Source of the DNA: Paenibacillus pabuli NBRC 13638
Lineage (GTDB): Bacteria > Bacillota > Bacilli > Paenibacillales > Paenibacillaceae
Assembly: GCF_001514495.1 (NCBI RefSeq)
Contig: NZ_BCNM01000025.1
Span: 1 to 64,000 of the forward strand
Length of the DNA stretch: 64,000 nt
Reading direction: 5' to 3'
Shown: piece by piece, positions 53,689 through 63,231 of the stretch
Layout: each line of letters opens with the position of its first letter
Numbering within the stretch: the stretch's first letter is position 1
Notes under the pieces: model-generated
The model's input: only the letters and a program-made list of their open reading frames with translations
The model's database searches: none
What the model was told of the DNA's origin: nothing
Translations under genes and position numbers: made by a program

Positions 53689-54942
53689 ATGTTTAAATTT
53701 AACGATGAGAAAGGGCAATTGAAATGCTCTTTTTGCGGTAAATCTCAAGAACAGGTGCGTAAACTGGTCGCTGGACCAGGTGTTTACATTTGTGATGAAT
53801 GTATCGAACTGTGCACCGAAATCGTTGAGGAAGAGCTCGGTCATGACGAAGAACTGGACCTTAAAGATATTCCAAAACCGAAAGAAATTCGCGACATTCT
53901 TGACCAATACGTCATTGGACAGGACCAGGCGAAGAAGTCTTTGTCTGTTGCGGTTTACAATCACTACAAACGCATCAACACACAAAGCAAGATTGAGGAC
54001 GTTGAATTGCAAAAAAGTAACATTTTGCTGTTAGGACCTACGGGTTCTGGTAAAACGTTGCTGGCGCAAACGATGGCCAAAATTCTCAATGTTCCTTTTG
54101 CTATTGCTGATGCGACTTCATTGACGGAAGCGGGTTATGTCGGCGAGGATGTAGAGAACATTCTGCTGAAGCTGATTCAAGCTGCTGATTATGATGTTGA
54201 AAAAGCAGAGCGCGGCATTATTTATATCGATGAAATTGATAAAGTAGCGCGTAAATCCGAGAACCCATCCATAACACGTGATGTATCGGGTGAAGGTGTT
54301 CAACAGGCGCTCTTGAAAATCCTGGAAGGCACTGTAGCTTCTGTACCACCACAAGGTGGCCGTAAGCATCCACATCAGGAATTCATCCAGATTGATACCA
54401 CCAACATCCTGTTCATTTGCGGCGGTGCTTTCGATGGCCTGGAACAAATGATCAAACGCCGGATCGGTAAAAAAGTGATCGGCTTTAACACTGTTGCGGA
54501 GCAAAAAGACCTTAAACCGGGCGAATATCTGGGTATGGTATTGCCGGAAGACTTGTTGAAATTCGGTCTGATTCCGGAGTTTGTAGGCCGTTTGCCAGTC
54601 ATCTCCACGTTGGAGCCGCTGGACGAAGATACATTGGTACGGATTCTGTCCGAGCCAAAAAATGCGCTGACCAAACAATACCAAAAATTGCTTGAGCTGG
54701 ATAATGTGAATCTGGTGTTCGAACCAGCCGCATTGCTTGCGATTGCGAAGGAAGCCATTAAACGTAACACGGGTGCACGTGGACTGCGGGCCATTATCGA
54801 AGGCATCATGCTTGAGATTATGTACGAAGTACCTTCCCGTGATGATGTTACGAACTGTGTCATTACAGAAGAAGTCGTTGAGAAGAGAGTCGTGCCTGAA
54901 TTGAGCCAATCGAAGGACGACAAGCAGGAAGAAAGTGCCTAA
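53689..54942 (+). CDS. clpX: ATP-dependent Clp protease ATP-binding subunit ClpX
   Basis: 417 aa. N-terminal zinc domain with Cys pairs ([14 protein letters not shown]), then AAA+ core: Walker [14 protein letters not shown], Walker [28 protein letters not shown], pore loop GYVGEDVE and the ClpP-binding loop around KKVIGFN. It unfolds tagged substrates and feeds them to ClpP. AAGGGGTGG precedes the ATG, 12 bases after clpP. The 123-base gap before ispG has no clear terminator. Confidence 0.98.
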   Translation: MFKFNDEKGQLKCSFCGKSQEQVRKLVAGPGVYICDECIELCTEIVEEELGHDEELDLKDIPKPKEIRDILDQYVIGQDQAKKSLSVAVYNHYKRINTQSKIEDVELQKSNILLLGPTGSGKTLLAQTMAKILNVPFAIADATSLTEAGYVGEDVENILLKLIQAADYDVEKAERGIIYIDEIDKVARKSENPSITRDVSGEGVQQALLKILEGTVASVPPQGGRKHPHQEFIQIDTTNILFICGGAFDGLEQMIKRRIGKKVIGFNTVAEQKDLKPGEYLGMVLPEDLLKFGLIPEFVGRLPVISTLEPLDEDTLVRILSEPKNALTKQYQKLLELDNVNLVFEPAALLAIAKEAIKRNTGARGLRAIIEGIMLEIMYEVPSRDDVTNCVITEEVVEKRVVPELSQSKDDKQEESA

Positions 54943-55065
54943 CTCAAGGTGAATATTCCGTTTCAACACTGAAATATAGACTTGTCAGTTCTCCACTCCT
55001 GGCAGAAGGCGAATTCATGTCTCTGTCAGGGTGGAGCTTTGACGTTGTGGGGAGAGAAATCACTC

Positions 55066-56163
55066 ATGTTTTTAAGACAAGATACACGTCCTGTTAAAGT
55101 GGGGAACTTAACGATTGGTGGCAGCAACGAGGTCATCATCCAGAGCATGTGTACAACAAAAACGGCAGACGTTGAGGCAACCGTGGCAGAGATTTTACGT
55201 TTGGAAGAAGCAGGCTGCCAAGTGGTGCGTGTAACGGTGAATAATGAGGAAGCGGCTGCAGCCATCAAGGAAATCAAGAAACGGATTAATATTCCGCTTG
55301 TGGCCGATATCCATTTTAATTATAAACTGGCACTCCTTGCGATTGAGAACGGCATCGATAAAGTACGGATTAATCCCGGCAATATCGGTAAACGTTCCAA
55401 AGTAGAGGAAGTCGTCAAAGCTTGTAAAGAGAAGGGTATTCCGATTCGGATCGGGGTAAACGCAGGTTCTCTGGAAAACCATTTGCTTGAAAAATATGGT
55501 TATCCAACGGCTGATGCCATGGTAGAAAGTGCACTTTATCACATTGGTATTTTGGAAGAATTGGATTTCCACGATATTATTGTGTCTCTCAAAGCATCGG
55601 ATGTACCGATGGCGATTGAGGCTTATTCCAAAGCGGCCGAGATTATCAGGTATCCGTTGCATCTGGGGATTACCGAGGCAGGCACGTTGTTCTCTGGTAC
55701 AATCAAAAGTTCTGCTGGTATGGGTGCCTTGTTATCCATGGGCATTGGTTCGACGATGCGAATATCGCTTAGTGCGGACCCGGTTGAGGAGATCAAGGTT
55801 GCTCGTGACCTGCTCAAAACCTTTGGGCTGATTTCTAATGCAGCTACGCTGATTTCCTGCCCGACTTGTGGCCGTTTGGATATCGATCTGTTCTCCATTG
55901 CGAATGAAGTGGAAGAATATATTTCCAAGCTCAAGGTGCCGATCAAAGTATCGGTGTTAGGTTGCGCCGTTAACGGTCCCGGCGAAGCAAAAGAAGCCGA
56001 TATCGGTATTGCCGGTGCACGCGGAGAAGGCTTGTTATTCCGTCATGGTAAAATGATCCGTAAAGTGCCGGAAGAAATCATGGTTGAAGAATTGAAAAAA
56101 GAGATCGACAAAATCGTGGAATCCTATGAAATGACAGGGGTTATTCCAGGTCGCTCGCACTGA
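55066..56163 (+). CDS. ispG: 4-hydroxy-3-methylbut-2-en-1-yl diphosphate synthase
   Basis: 365 aa. The 4Fe-4S enzyme of the methylerythritol phosphate pathway for isoprenoids. [13 protein letters not shown] and [21 protein letters not shown] open the TIM barrel, and the iron-sulfur Cys lie in [14 protein letters not shown] and [21 protein letters not shown] 55066 with GGGGAGA upstream; 28 earlier in-frame codons are not protein-like. Sitting between clpX and lonB is not the Bacillus subtilis arrangement. A terminator closes it. Confidence 0.97.
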   Translation: MFLRQDTRPVKVGNLTIGGSNEVIIQSMCTTKTADVEATVAEILRLEEAGCQVVRVTVNNEEAAAAIKEIKKRINIPLVADIHFNYKLALLAIENGIDKVRINPGNIGKRSKVEEVVKACKEKGIPIRIGVNAGSLENHLLEKYGYPTADAMVESALYHIGILEELDFHDIIVSLKASDVPMAIEAYSKAAEIIRYPLHLGITEAGTLFSGTIKSSAGMGALLSMGIGSTMRISLSADPVEEIKVARDLLKTFGLISNAATLISCPTCGRLDIDLFSIANEVEEYISKLKVPIKVSVLGCAVNGPGEAKEADIGIAGARGEGLLFRHGKMIRKVPEEIMVEELKKEIDKIVESYEMTGVIPGRSH

Positions 56164-56183
56164 TTCGTTTATATATGTTTCTG

Positions 56184-56213
56184 CAACAGCCCGTCAGCAA
56201 TGACGGGCTGTTT
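56184..56213 (+). terminator. Terminator after ispG
   Basis: AACAGCCCGTCA-GCAA-TGACGGGCTGTT, 12-bp perfect stem, followed by TTGC; the T-run lies inside the stem end. Confidence 0.75.
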
Positions 56214-56331
56214 TGCATTCTTTGACATACAAATTGCCGTACACCCGTTTACGTCTCGGTGAAAAGGCTATACTACCAAGTATTAGCATGATCTCTTATG
56301 AGATAGGGACAGAACAGGAGGATGTGGAGAC

Positions 56332-58083
56332 ATGGAATTTGGTATGGTCATAATGATGATTCAGTTATTTTTTGGTGTGGTGATTGGTTTGTATTTCTGG
56401 AATTTGCTTCGTGGCCAGAAAACAAACCGCAGTGCGGTCGAGCGGGAATCCCGCAAGGAACTGGAGAAACTGCGGAAGCTGCGCTCCATCTCACTCACCA
56501 AACCTTTGGCCGAGAAGACACGTCCAGCAACGATTAATGACATTGTGGGGCAAAAGGACGGACTCCGCGCCCTTAAAGCTGCGTTATGCAGTGCTAATCC
56601 ACAGCATGTCATTATATATGGCCCTCCAGGAGTGGGGAAAACAGCTGCTGCAAGGGTGGTTTTGGAAGAAGCTAAAAAGAATCCATCATCTCCCTTCAAG
56701 CCCGATGCCAAATTCACGGAACTCGACGCCACGACGGCGCGTTTTGACGAGCGGGGGATTGCTGATCCTTTGATTGGTTCAGTGCATGACCCCATCTATC
56801 AGGGGGCAGGAGCGATGGGTGTAGCAGGCATTCCTCAACCGAAACCTGGCGCTGTTACGAAGGCACACGGAGGTATGCTTTTTATTGATGAGATTGGTGA
56901 ATTGCATTCCATCCAGATGAATAAGCTGCTAAAAGTGTTGGAGGATCGCAAGGTGTTTTTGGAAAGTGCGTACTATAACTCGGAAGACACGCATACTCCT
57001 GCTTATATCCACGATATTTTTCAAAATGGTCTGCCAGCCGATTTTCGTCTTGTCGGAGCGACGACACGTTCGCCCCATGAACTGCCTCCAGCTTTGCGGT
57101 CGCGGTGCATGGAGGTCTATTTCCGTCCATTGTTGCCCGAAGAGATCGGGCGAATAGCGGAAGATGCCGTGCAGAAAATCGGCTTCAGTCCATGCCCGGA
57201 AGCTGTCGATGTGGTCAAGCGATATGCAACCAATGGGCGTGAAGCAGTGAATATTATTCAGCTCGCTGCAGGCCTGGCTTTGACCGAAAAACGGGAAACA
57301 TTGCAGGCGTCGGATGTGGAATGGGTGGCTGGCAGCAGCCAGATTCAGCCCCGGCCGGATCGCAAGGTGCCTCAGCGCCCCCAAATTGGTTTTGTAAATG
57401 GCTTGGCTGTATATGGACCGAATATGGGCACTATTTTGGAGATTGAAGTATCTGCTGTTCCGGCTCTTCGAGATCAGGGCCGAATCAACATTACGGGCGT
57501 TGTGGATGAAGAAGAGATTGGAGGCGGTTCGCGCACACTCCGGCGAAAAAGCATGGCTAAAGGCTCGGTTGAAAATGTGTTAACCGTATTAAAAGCCATG
57601 GGTATTCGTCCTAACGACTACGATTTACACGTTAATTTCCCGGGTGGAACGCCAATTGATGGTCCGTCTGCCGGGATTGCTATGGCCACTGCCATTACAT
57701 CAGCCATCCAGGGACGCCCTATTGATCATGAGACAGCGATGACGGGTGAGATTAGTATTCATGGCCGGGTGAAACCGATCGGCGGTGTACTGGCCAAAGT
57801 AGAGGCTGCATTCCAGGCAGGGGCAAAGACGGTCATTATTCCGGCAGAGAATTGGCAGTCCATCTTTGATAATCTGGATGGCTTACGAGTTATCCCGGTA
57901 GATACGGTTGAGGACGTGTTCCGCGAAGTATTTGACTGGGTACCTGAGCAGCAAGCGAAACAAATGAACCTTGCCGAAGAGTCAGCGCCACCTTCACCGG
58001 AAATTTTTCCGCCTGCATCCGCTTCTTATTTGCGTGCTGACTTGCCGCGTCCAGGACAGGTTACAGATTCGGGAAGCTGCTAA
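56332..58083 (+). CDS. lonB: ATP-dependent protease LonB
   Basis: 583 aa. An N-terminal membrane segment (MIQLFFGVVIGLYFWNLL) is followed by an AAA+ module (Walker [15 protein letters not shown], Walker B GMLFIDEIGEL) and a Lon-type peptidase domain with Ser446 (DGPSAGIAMA) and Lys489 (GGVLAKVEAA). In Bacillus, LonB is forespore-linked and contributes to SigmaG control. AGGAGG lies about 10 bases ahead of ATG 56332. It stands directly before lon, as in Bacillus subtilis. Confidence 0.96.
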   Translation: MEFGMVIMMIQLFFGVVIGLYFWNLLRGQKTNRSAVERESRKELEKLRKLRSISLTKPLAEKTRPATINDIVGQKDGLRALKAALCSANPQHVIIYGPPGVGKTAAARVVLEEAKKNPSSPFKPDAKFTELDATTARFDERGIADPLIGSVHDPIYQGAGAMGVAGIPQPKPGAVTKAHGGMLFIDEIGELHSIQMNKLLKVLEDRKVFLESAYYNSEDTHTPAYIHDIFQNGLPADFRLVGATTRSPHELPPALRSRCMEVYFRPLLPEEIGRIAEDAVQKIGFSPCPEAVDVVKRYATNGREAVNIIQLAAGLALTEKRETLQASDVEWVAGSSQIQPRPDRKVPQRPQIGFVNGLAVYGPNMGTILEIEVSAVPALRDQGRINITGVVDEEEIGGGSRTLRRKSMAKGSVENVLTVLKAMGIRPNDYDLHVNFPGGTPIDGPSAGIAMATAITSAIQGRPIDHETAMTGEISIHGRVKPIGGVLAKVEAAFQAGAKTVIIPAENWQSIFDNLDGLRVIPVDTVEDVFREVFDWVPEQQAKQMNLAEESAPPSPEIFPPASASYLRADLPRPGQVTDSGSC

Positions 58084-58169
58084 GCGCTTCCCTTCATTGG
58101 TTTTTTATGTGAACATTTGATAGAATAATGATTGACTACAACCTGAGAGCCATTGGAGGTGCGAAAGCG

Positions 58170-60509
58170 ATGGGACCGAGCAAAGCGAAAGGTCGTCGTT
58201 TTCCTTTACTGCCTTTAAGAGGACTTCTCGTCTACCCGAGTATGGTACTGCATCTCGATGTGGGCCGGGAGAAATCGGTCAAGGCTTTAGAAAAAGCGAT
58301 GGTAGAAGAACATTTGATTCTCCTATGTTCCCAAGCCGAGGTAAATATTGAAGAACCAACACAAGAGGACATTTTCAGAATCGGAACGGTAGCCAAGGTC
58401 AGACAGATGCTGAAGCTTCCAAACGGAACGATTCGTGTACTTGTGGAAGGCTTGGAACGGGCTGAAATTATTGAATATACGGACAACGAAGAGTATTACG
58501 AAGTGCTGGCACAAGAGCTTCCTGAAGAGGAGAACAGCCGTCCCGAAACGGATGCGCTGATGCGTACCGTTTTGAACCAGTTCGAAAATTATATTAATTT
58601 GTCCAAAAAGGTTACACCCGAGACACTTGCGGCTGTGTCTGATATCGAAGAACCGGGTCGATTGGCCGATGTGATCACAAGTCACCTGTCTCTGAAGATC
58701 AAGGACAAACAGGAGATTCTGGAGACGATCGACGTAAGGGAACGGCTGGAGAAGCTGCTGGACATCCTGAACAATGAGAGGGAAGTACTGGAGCTTGAAC
58801 GCAAAATCAGCCAGCGTGTGAAGAAACAGATGGAGAAAACCCAGAAGGAATATTATCTGCGTGAGCAGATGAAAGCGATCCAGAAAGAGCTGGGAGAGAA
58901 AGAGGGCCGTGCAGGCGAGGTTGAGGAACTTCGGAATCAAATGGAGGCTCTTGGCCTGCCGGACAAGGTGAAGGAAAAGGTTGAAAAGGAAATTGATCGA
59001 CTGGAGAAAATGCCATCGAGTTCTGCAGAAGGCGGGGTAATCCGCAACTATGTGGATTGGCTGCTGGGACTGCCTTGGACGCAGATGACAGCTGACGATC
59101 TGGATATTCAAAAGGCGGAAGATGTGCTAAATGCAGATCACTACGGTTTGGAAAAACCGAAGGAACGTGTGCTTGAATATCTGGCTGTCCAGAAACTGGT
59201 GAAAAAGCTTAAAGGACCGATTCTCTGTCTTGTTGGACCTCCAGGGGTCGGGAAAACGTCGCTGGCACGCTCCATTGCCAGATCGCTTGGCCGCGAGTTT
59301 GTCAGAATATCGCTGGGCGGCGTGCGAGATGAAGCGGAAATCCGCGGTCATCGACGTACCTATGTGGGTGCAATGCCAGGTCGTATCATTCAGGGCATGA
59401 AGACGGCGGGTTCACTCAATCCGGTTTTCCTGCTGGACGAGATCGACAAAATGGCCTCAGACTTCCGCGGAGACCCTTCCGCAGCGCTGCTCGAAGTACT
59501 TGATCCCGAACAGAACAACACGTTCAGTGATCACTTTGTAGAGTTACCGTTTGATTTATCCAACGTTATGTTTATAACAACTGCCAACACGGTGCACAAT
59601 ATTCCGCGTCCATTGCTGGATCGGATGGAAATGCTCAACATCCCTGGTTACACGGAGCTGGAGAAGCTGCAAATCGCCAAAAACTATTTGCTGCCAAAGC
59701 AGAAACAGGACCATGGCCTGGAAGAAGATCAGTTGAATATCGGGGATGACAGCTTGTTGCGTGTTATTCGTGAATATACACGGGAGTCCGGGGTACGGAA
59801 TCTGGAACAGCAGATGGCTTCGTTATGCCGAAAAGCGGCCAAAAACATTGTGTCAGGTGTAGAAGGTCAAATTAATATCACATCGGATGAAGTGAAGGAT
59901 TACCTTGGTCCCGGCAAGTTCCGTTATGGCATGGCCGAGCTGGAAGATCAGATTGGTACGGTTACAGGTCTGGCTTGGACTGAAGTGGGCGGAGATACCC
60001 TCGTGATCGAAGTTACCGTCGTACCTGGAACTGGCAAATTGACTCTGACAGGTAAACTGGGTGATGTCATGAAGGAATCAGCCCAGGCGGCATTCAGCTA
60101 CACCCGGTCCAAAGCTGCCCAGCTCGGGATTCCATCAGACTTCCATGAGAAGAACGATATCCACATTCACGTTCCGGAAGGGGCAATTCCCAAAGATGGA
60201 CCATCTGCGGGGATTACAATGGCAACTGCGTTGATCTCTGCTCTGACGAATAAACATGTCTCCAAAGATATTGCCATGACAGGCGAAATAACACTGCGTG
60301 GCCGTGTGTTACCAATCGGCGGATTGAAGGAAAAATCACTGGCAGCTCACCGTGCCGGTTACAAAAAAATATTATTGCCCAAGGATAACGAGCGGGACCT
60401 GCGGGATATTCCGGACAGTATCAAGGAAGATGTGGAATTTGTCCCCGTGGCCCATATGGATCAGGTGCTGCAGCATGCACTTGTGGAACAATCAGGAATA
60501 CATCTGTAG
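58170..60509 (+). CDS. lon: ATP-dependent protease Lon (LonA)
   Basis: 779 aa. N-terminal substrate-binding LAN domain ([26 protein letters not shown]), coiled-coil, AAA+ core (Walker [16 protein letters not shown], Walker [12 protein letters not shown]) and peptidase domain with Ser679 ([10 protein letters not shown]) and Lys722 ([10 protein letters not shown]). A soluble hexamer degrading misfolded and regulatory proteins. ATG 58170 is chosen because TTGGAGG lies 9 bases upstream; ATG 58128 has no site and overlaps a possible -10 (TAGAAT, 58121). A terminator follows. Confidence 0.97.
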   Translation: MGPSKAKGRRFPLLPLRGLLVYPSMVLHLDVGREKSVKALEKAMVEEHLILLCSQAEVNIEEPTQEDIFRIGTVAKVRQMLKLPNGTIRVLVEGLERAEIIEYTDNEEYYEVLAQELPEEENSRPETDALMRTVLNQFENYINLSKKVTPETLAAVSDIEEPGRLADVITSHLSLKIKDKQEILETIDVRERLEKLLDILNNEREVLELERKISQRVKKQMEKTQKEYYLREQMKAIQKELGEKEGRAGEVEELRNQMEALGLPDKVKEKVEKEIDRLEKMPSSSAEGGVIRNYVDWLLGLPWTQMTADDLDIQKAEDVLNADHYGLEKPKERVLEYLAVQKLVKKLKGPILCLVGPPGVGKTSLARSIARSLGREFVRISLGGVRDEAEIRGHRRTYVGAMPGRIIQGMKTAGSLNPVFLLDEIDKMASDFRGDPSAALLEVLDPEQNNTFSDHFVELPFDLSNVMFITTANTVHNIPRPLLDRMEMLNIPGYTELEKLQIAKNYLLPKQKQDHGLEEDQLNIGDDSLLRVIREYTRESGVRNLEQQMASLCRKAAKNIVSGVEGQINITSDEVKDYLGPGKFRYGMAELEDQIGTVTGLAWTEVGGDTLVIEVTVVPGTGKLTLTGKLGDVMKESAQAAFSYTRSKAAQLGIPSDFHEKNDIHIHVPEGAIPKDGPSAGITMATALISALTNKHVSKDIAMTGEITLRGRVLPIGGLKEKSLAAHRAGYKKILLPKDNERDLRDIPDSIKEDVEFVPVAHMDQVLQHALVEQSGIHL

Positions 60510-60539
60510 CCCGTTAAACGAGGGATCGTATGAAGAGTA

Positions 60540-60583
60540 AACCGTTCTGCGGAAGCTTTGGCGTCCGTTGGAACGGTTTTTTT
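60540..60583 (+). terminator. Terminator after lon
   Basis: AACCGTTC and GAACGGTT with a 28-base loop, followed by TTTTT. Confidence 0.7.
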
Positions 60584-60665
60584 GGTATGATAGAACAATC
60601 CATGGCATAATACCAACATCAGCTTCAAATAAGAGCATACGAGTTCAAGAGAGGACAGATACAAT

Positions 60666-61310
60666 ATGAAAGTAAATCAATCCGAATTTATTATCAGCGC
60701 CGTTCGGCCTGAACAATACCCCGAGGACGGGCTGCCCGAGATTGCCTTGGCGGGACGATCGAATGTGGGAAAATCATCTTTGATTAACCGTTTGATTAAT
60801 CGCAAAAATCTGGCACGGACGAGCTCTACCCCTGGTAAGACACAGCAACTGAACTATTACAAGATCAATCAGGATCTCTATTTTGTGGATTTTCCCGGCT
60901 ACGGTTATGCCAAAGTGTCGAAGCAGCAGCGTTTCGCCTGGGGCAAAATGATGGAGAAATATTTGCTGGAACGGAAAGAATTGAAGTTGGTCATGCAAAT
61001 GGTGGATATGAGACATGAACCATCCAAGGATGACATGATGATGAACGACTGGCTTCGCCATCACGGTCTGCCTCTCGTTGTGGTAGCGACGAAGATGGAC
61101 AAGATTCCCAAAACGCGCAGAGCCAAACATATCAAAGTGATCAAAGAAGCTTTGGATCTTCGTCCTGGCGATCTGTTTGTACCTTTTTCATCTGAAGAGG
61201 GGTTGGGTAAAGAAGAATTATGGGAGATCATTACCCGCCATGCCGGAATCGGCGAAGCTTCTGTGGAAGAAGATTCACCGACTGACGAAAGCCAAGAAAT
61301 TAACGGATAA
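60666..61310 (+). CDS. engB: Ribosome biogenesis GTPase EngB/YsxC
   Basis: 214 aa. Essential GTPase for 50S ribosome assembly. G1 [18 protein letters not shown]2 region [15 protein letters not shown]3 [14 protein letters not shown]4 VATKMDKI, G5 PFSSEEG. A short acidic tail ([14 protein letters not shown]) follows the domain. ATG 60666 with AGAGGAC upstream. The order lon-engB-(unknown)-hemA is close to the Bacillus subtilis lonA-ysxC-ysxD-hemA order. Confidence 0.97.
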   Translation: MKVNQSEFIISAVRPEQYPEDGLPEIALAGRSNVGKSSLINRLINRKNLARTSSTPGKTQQLNYYKINQDLYFVDFPGYGYAKVSKQQRFAWGKMMEKYLLERKELKLVMQMVDMRHEPSKDDMMMNDWLRHHGLPLVVVATKMDKIPKTRRAKHIKVIKEALDLRPGDLFVPFSSEEGLGKEELWEIITRHAGIGEASVEEDSPTDESQEING

Positions 61311-61579
61311 GCCAGGGATTACGGTGTTTTAATGCAGGAAAGTGAGCAACCTAGGTGTATCTTTAATAAGATCCAAGATTAATCCGTAATTCTCTGAATT
61401 TTCGTAAGAAATCCTGTTTTGATTTGGAGCGAAACAGGAAGGCGACAGTGTATAATGAATATAAGTGCATTTGTGCCAACAGTAACCAAAATACCGGCCT
61501 TGCCGGCCTGATGAATTTTGAGATCACTGCCACAGGTACAGGAAGGCAAGACAATCGGGAAAGAATTGAGGAGATTTGT

Positions 61580-62170
61580 ATGGCTCAGCGGTTAGCCACA
61601 GAGTACGTTAAAGCCACTTTTAAATTGTCAGAGCCCCAGATGCATCAGTTTTTGCACATGACAGAAGACGGCCGGATTCATCACCGAGTAAAGGTGCTGG
61701 AGAATGGTTGCCAGGAGATCGTGCTAGAAGATGTGAGTGGAGAGGAAGTTCATTTCCCTTTTGACCGGCTTGAAGGGTTTTATATCTGTGAGTTATCTTG
61801 CCGCCTGGTAAATCCTCATCTGACCAACGTAGTCCGGAAGCTCTTTATGGCTTTTAAGGGTGACGGCGTTGTTCATCGTATTTACGAAGAGTTTACCATG
61901 ACGTATGTTTATGCTCATGGCACTGTCCGTAAAATTGTGGAGCAGACCGGGGAGAAAGTCCGTGTCATCTACGAATACAAAAATACGTTGCTTGAATTGC
62001 AGCATCTGTTCCAGGCTCGGGATATTGAGCGCGAGATTAATCGGATATACGCCGAGATTGATACACTCCTGGATCTAAGAAATCATGCTTCGACTTCTGA
62101 ACAACTCCATCGGATTGATGAGCAGATTGCCCTCCACCGACAACGGATGTTTGAGCTTGAGGCTTATTGA
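61580..62170 (+). CDS. Conserved-looking hypothetical protein, 196 aa
   Basis: I do not recognise a family. The first half is beta-rich (GRIHHRVKVLENGCQEIVLEDVSG, FPFDRLEGFYICELSCRL) and the second half is long-helical with heptad character (ARDIEREINRIYAEIDTLLDLRN, HRIDEQIALHRQRMFELEAY), probably a coiled coil. No signal or membrane segment, unlike the membrane protein YsxD found at this place in Bacillus subtilis. ATG 61580 has GAGGAGA 5 bases upstream; the longer upstream frame (from 61424) has no site. A TATAAT at 61451 may be its -10. Confidence 0.75.
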   Translation: MAQRLATEYVKATFKLSEPQMHQFLHMTEDGRIHHRVKVLENGCQEIVLEDVSGEEVHFPFDRLEGFYICELSCRLVNPHLTNVVRKLFMAFKGDGVVHRIYEEFTMTYVYAHGTVRKIVEQTGEKVRVIYEYKNTLLELQHLFQARDIEREINRIYAEIDTLLDLRNHASTSEQLHRIDEQIALHRQRMFELEAY

Positions 62171-62204
62171 CCTGAAGGATAAATGTCATACCCGATATAT
62201 GCAA

Positions 62205-62268
62205 GAAAACATCCCCTGAGGCTCTGACCCATGGCACTTGCCTGGTTCCAGCAAAAGGGGATTTTTGG
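62205..62268 (+). terminator. Probable terminator after the 196-aa gene
   Basis: ATCCCCT and AGGGGAT followed by TTTT; the roughly 40-base intervening segment also has short pairings (TGGCACTTGCC, CTGGTTCCAG). Confidence 0.55.
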
Positions 62269-62371
62269 TCTTTGAACGTTTGAATTTTTTATTTCTTTTA
62301 CTTCCAGAAAAGGGTTGCAATCCTTTTGAATAGATGTTATTTTTAATCTCGTTGAAAAGAATATAGGAACC

Positions 62372-62438
62372 AGGATTCACTCAGGACATTATATGTTGCG
62401 AGAGATTATTACCTCGGGAAGTGAATGACGTAGGTCCT
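62372..62438 (+). promoter_or_regulatory. Structured 5' leader upstream of speD
   Basis: ATTCACT (62375-62381) pairs with AGTGAAT (62420-62426) around an inner hairpin CGAG/CTCG (62399-62402, 62413-62416). The flanking AGGA (62372-62375) or AGGAC (62383-62387) can pair, alternatively, with GTCCT (62434-62438). Mutually exclusive pairings shortly before a start are typical of control elements. I do not recognise a known riboswitch class. Confidence 0.35.
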
Positions 62439-62490
62439 AGCGGATGAAATTTTTTCAAACATTTTATTCCTAGGAAGGGGGAGCCGAAGG

Positions 62491-62889
62491 ATGGAATATT
62501 CAACTTTCGGAAGACACGTTGCTGTTGATGCCTGGGGTGTCGACTTTGATCTACTGAACAGTGCGGAGTACTTGCAAGCTCAACTGGTTGAAGCAGCGGA
62601 GGCATGTGGCGCGACAGTAATGTCCGTACAATCCAAGCAGTTTGAGCCACAAGGAGCGACAGTGCTTGTACTGCTGTCTGAGAGCCATCTCTCGATTCAC
62701 ACGTATCCTGAAAGAGGTTTTGCAGCAATTGATTGCTACACTTGCGGGGAGACGGTAGACCCACAACTGGCCATTGACTACCTGGTATCCGTATTAAAAC
62801 CTGAGAAAACGTACGCTAAGAAACTGGTACGCGGATTGGGCGAATTTCAAGTTGAAACACCAGAAATGACACAAGTTGAACTCATTTAA
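62491..62889 (+). CDS. speD: S-adenosylmethionine decarboxylase proenzyme
   Basis: 132 aa, the short bacterial class. It self-cleaves between E64 and S65 in LSESHLSIHTYPE to create the pyruvoyl cofactor. H70 and C85 (DCYTCGE) are the expected processing and catalytic residues. The product supplies aminopropyl groups for spermidine. GGAAGGGGGAG precedes ATG 62491. Located alone between the 196-aa gene and hemA, with a structured leader. Confidence 0.96.
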   Translation: MEYSTFGRHVAVDAWGVDFDLLNSAEYLQAQLVEAAEACGATVMSVQSKQFEPQGATVLVLLSESHLSIHTYPERGFAAIDCYTCGETVDPQLAIDYLVSVLKPEKTYAKKLVRGLGEFQVETPEMTQVELI

Positions 62890-62956
62890 TGATTTAAGTA
62901 CAACGCATGAACAATGTTGACATATTGGGATGGAACCTAAACCATCCCCAATTCTG

Positions 62957-62988
62957 ATAGTCATGGAAATTCCATGGCTATTTGTTTT
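62957..62988 (+). terminator. Terminator after speD
   Basis: ATAGTCATGGAA and TTCCATGGCTAT followed by TTGTTTT. A second stem TTGGGATGG/CCATCCCCAA lies just upstream (62926-62951). The other bases up to hemA hold only its promoter. Confidence 0.6.
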
Positions 62989-63144
62989 ATATCAAGTTTC
63001 TGAAAATCTTCATCATTAAAGAGGAGATGAACGAATAACGGCGAAGATTGGTGAGACACTACAATAAATGACAATGCATAACATGATCTACATGGGGATT
63101 TCATAAACATTTCATAAAAATGGCCCAGTCACCGTATGGATGTG

Positions 63145-63153
63145 TGATATAAT
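63145..63153 (+). promoter_or_regulatory. Extended -10 promoter of hemA
   Basis: TGATATAAT (TGn plus perfect TATAAT), with a poor -35 match 17 bases before; about 78 bases ahead of ATG 63232. Confidence 0.5.
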
Positions 63154-63231
63154 TAACCATGTCAATCATAAATGGATAGACATATGTAGAAAACACTTTG
63201 ATTGGAAATTTATTAGGCAGGTGAACTTGCA

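Noticed and set aside
54118-54969. Long antisense frame opposite clpX
   Set aside because: Same effect of biased codons in a highly expressed gene; composition is not protein-like.
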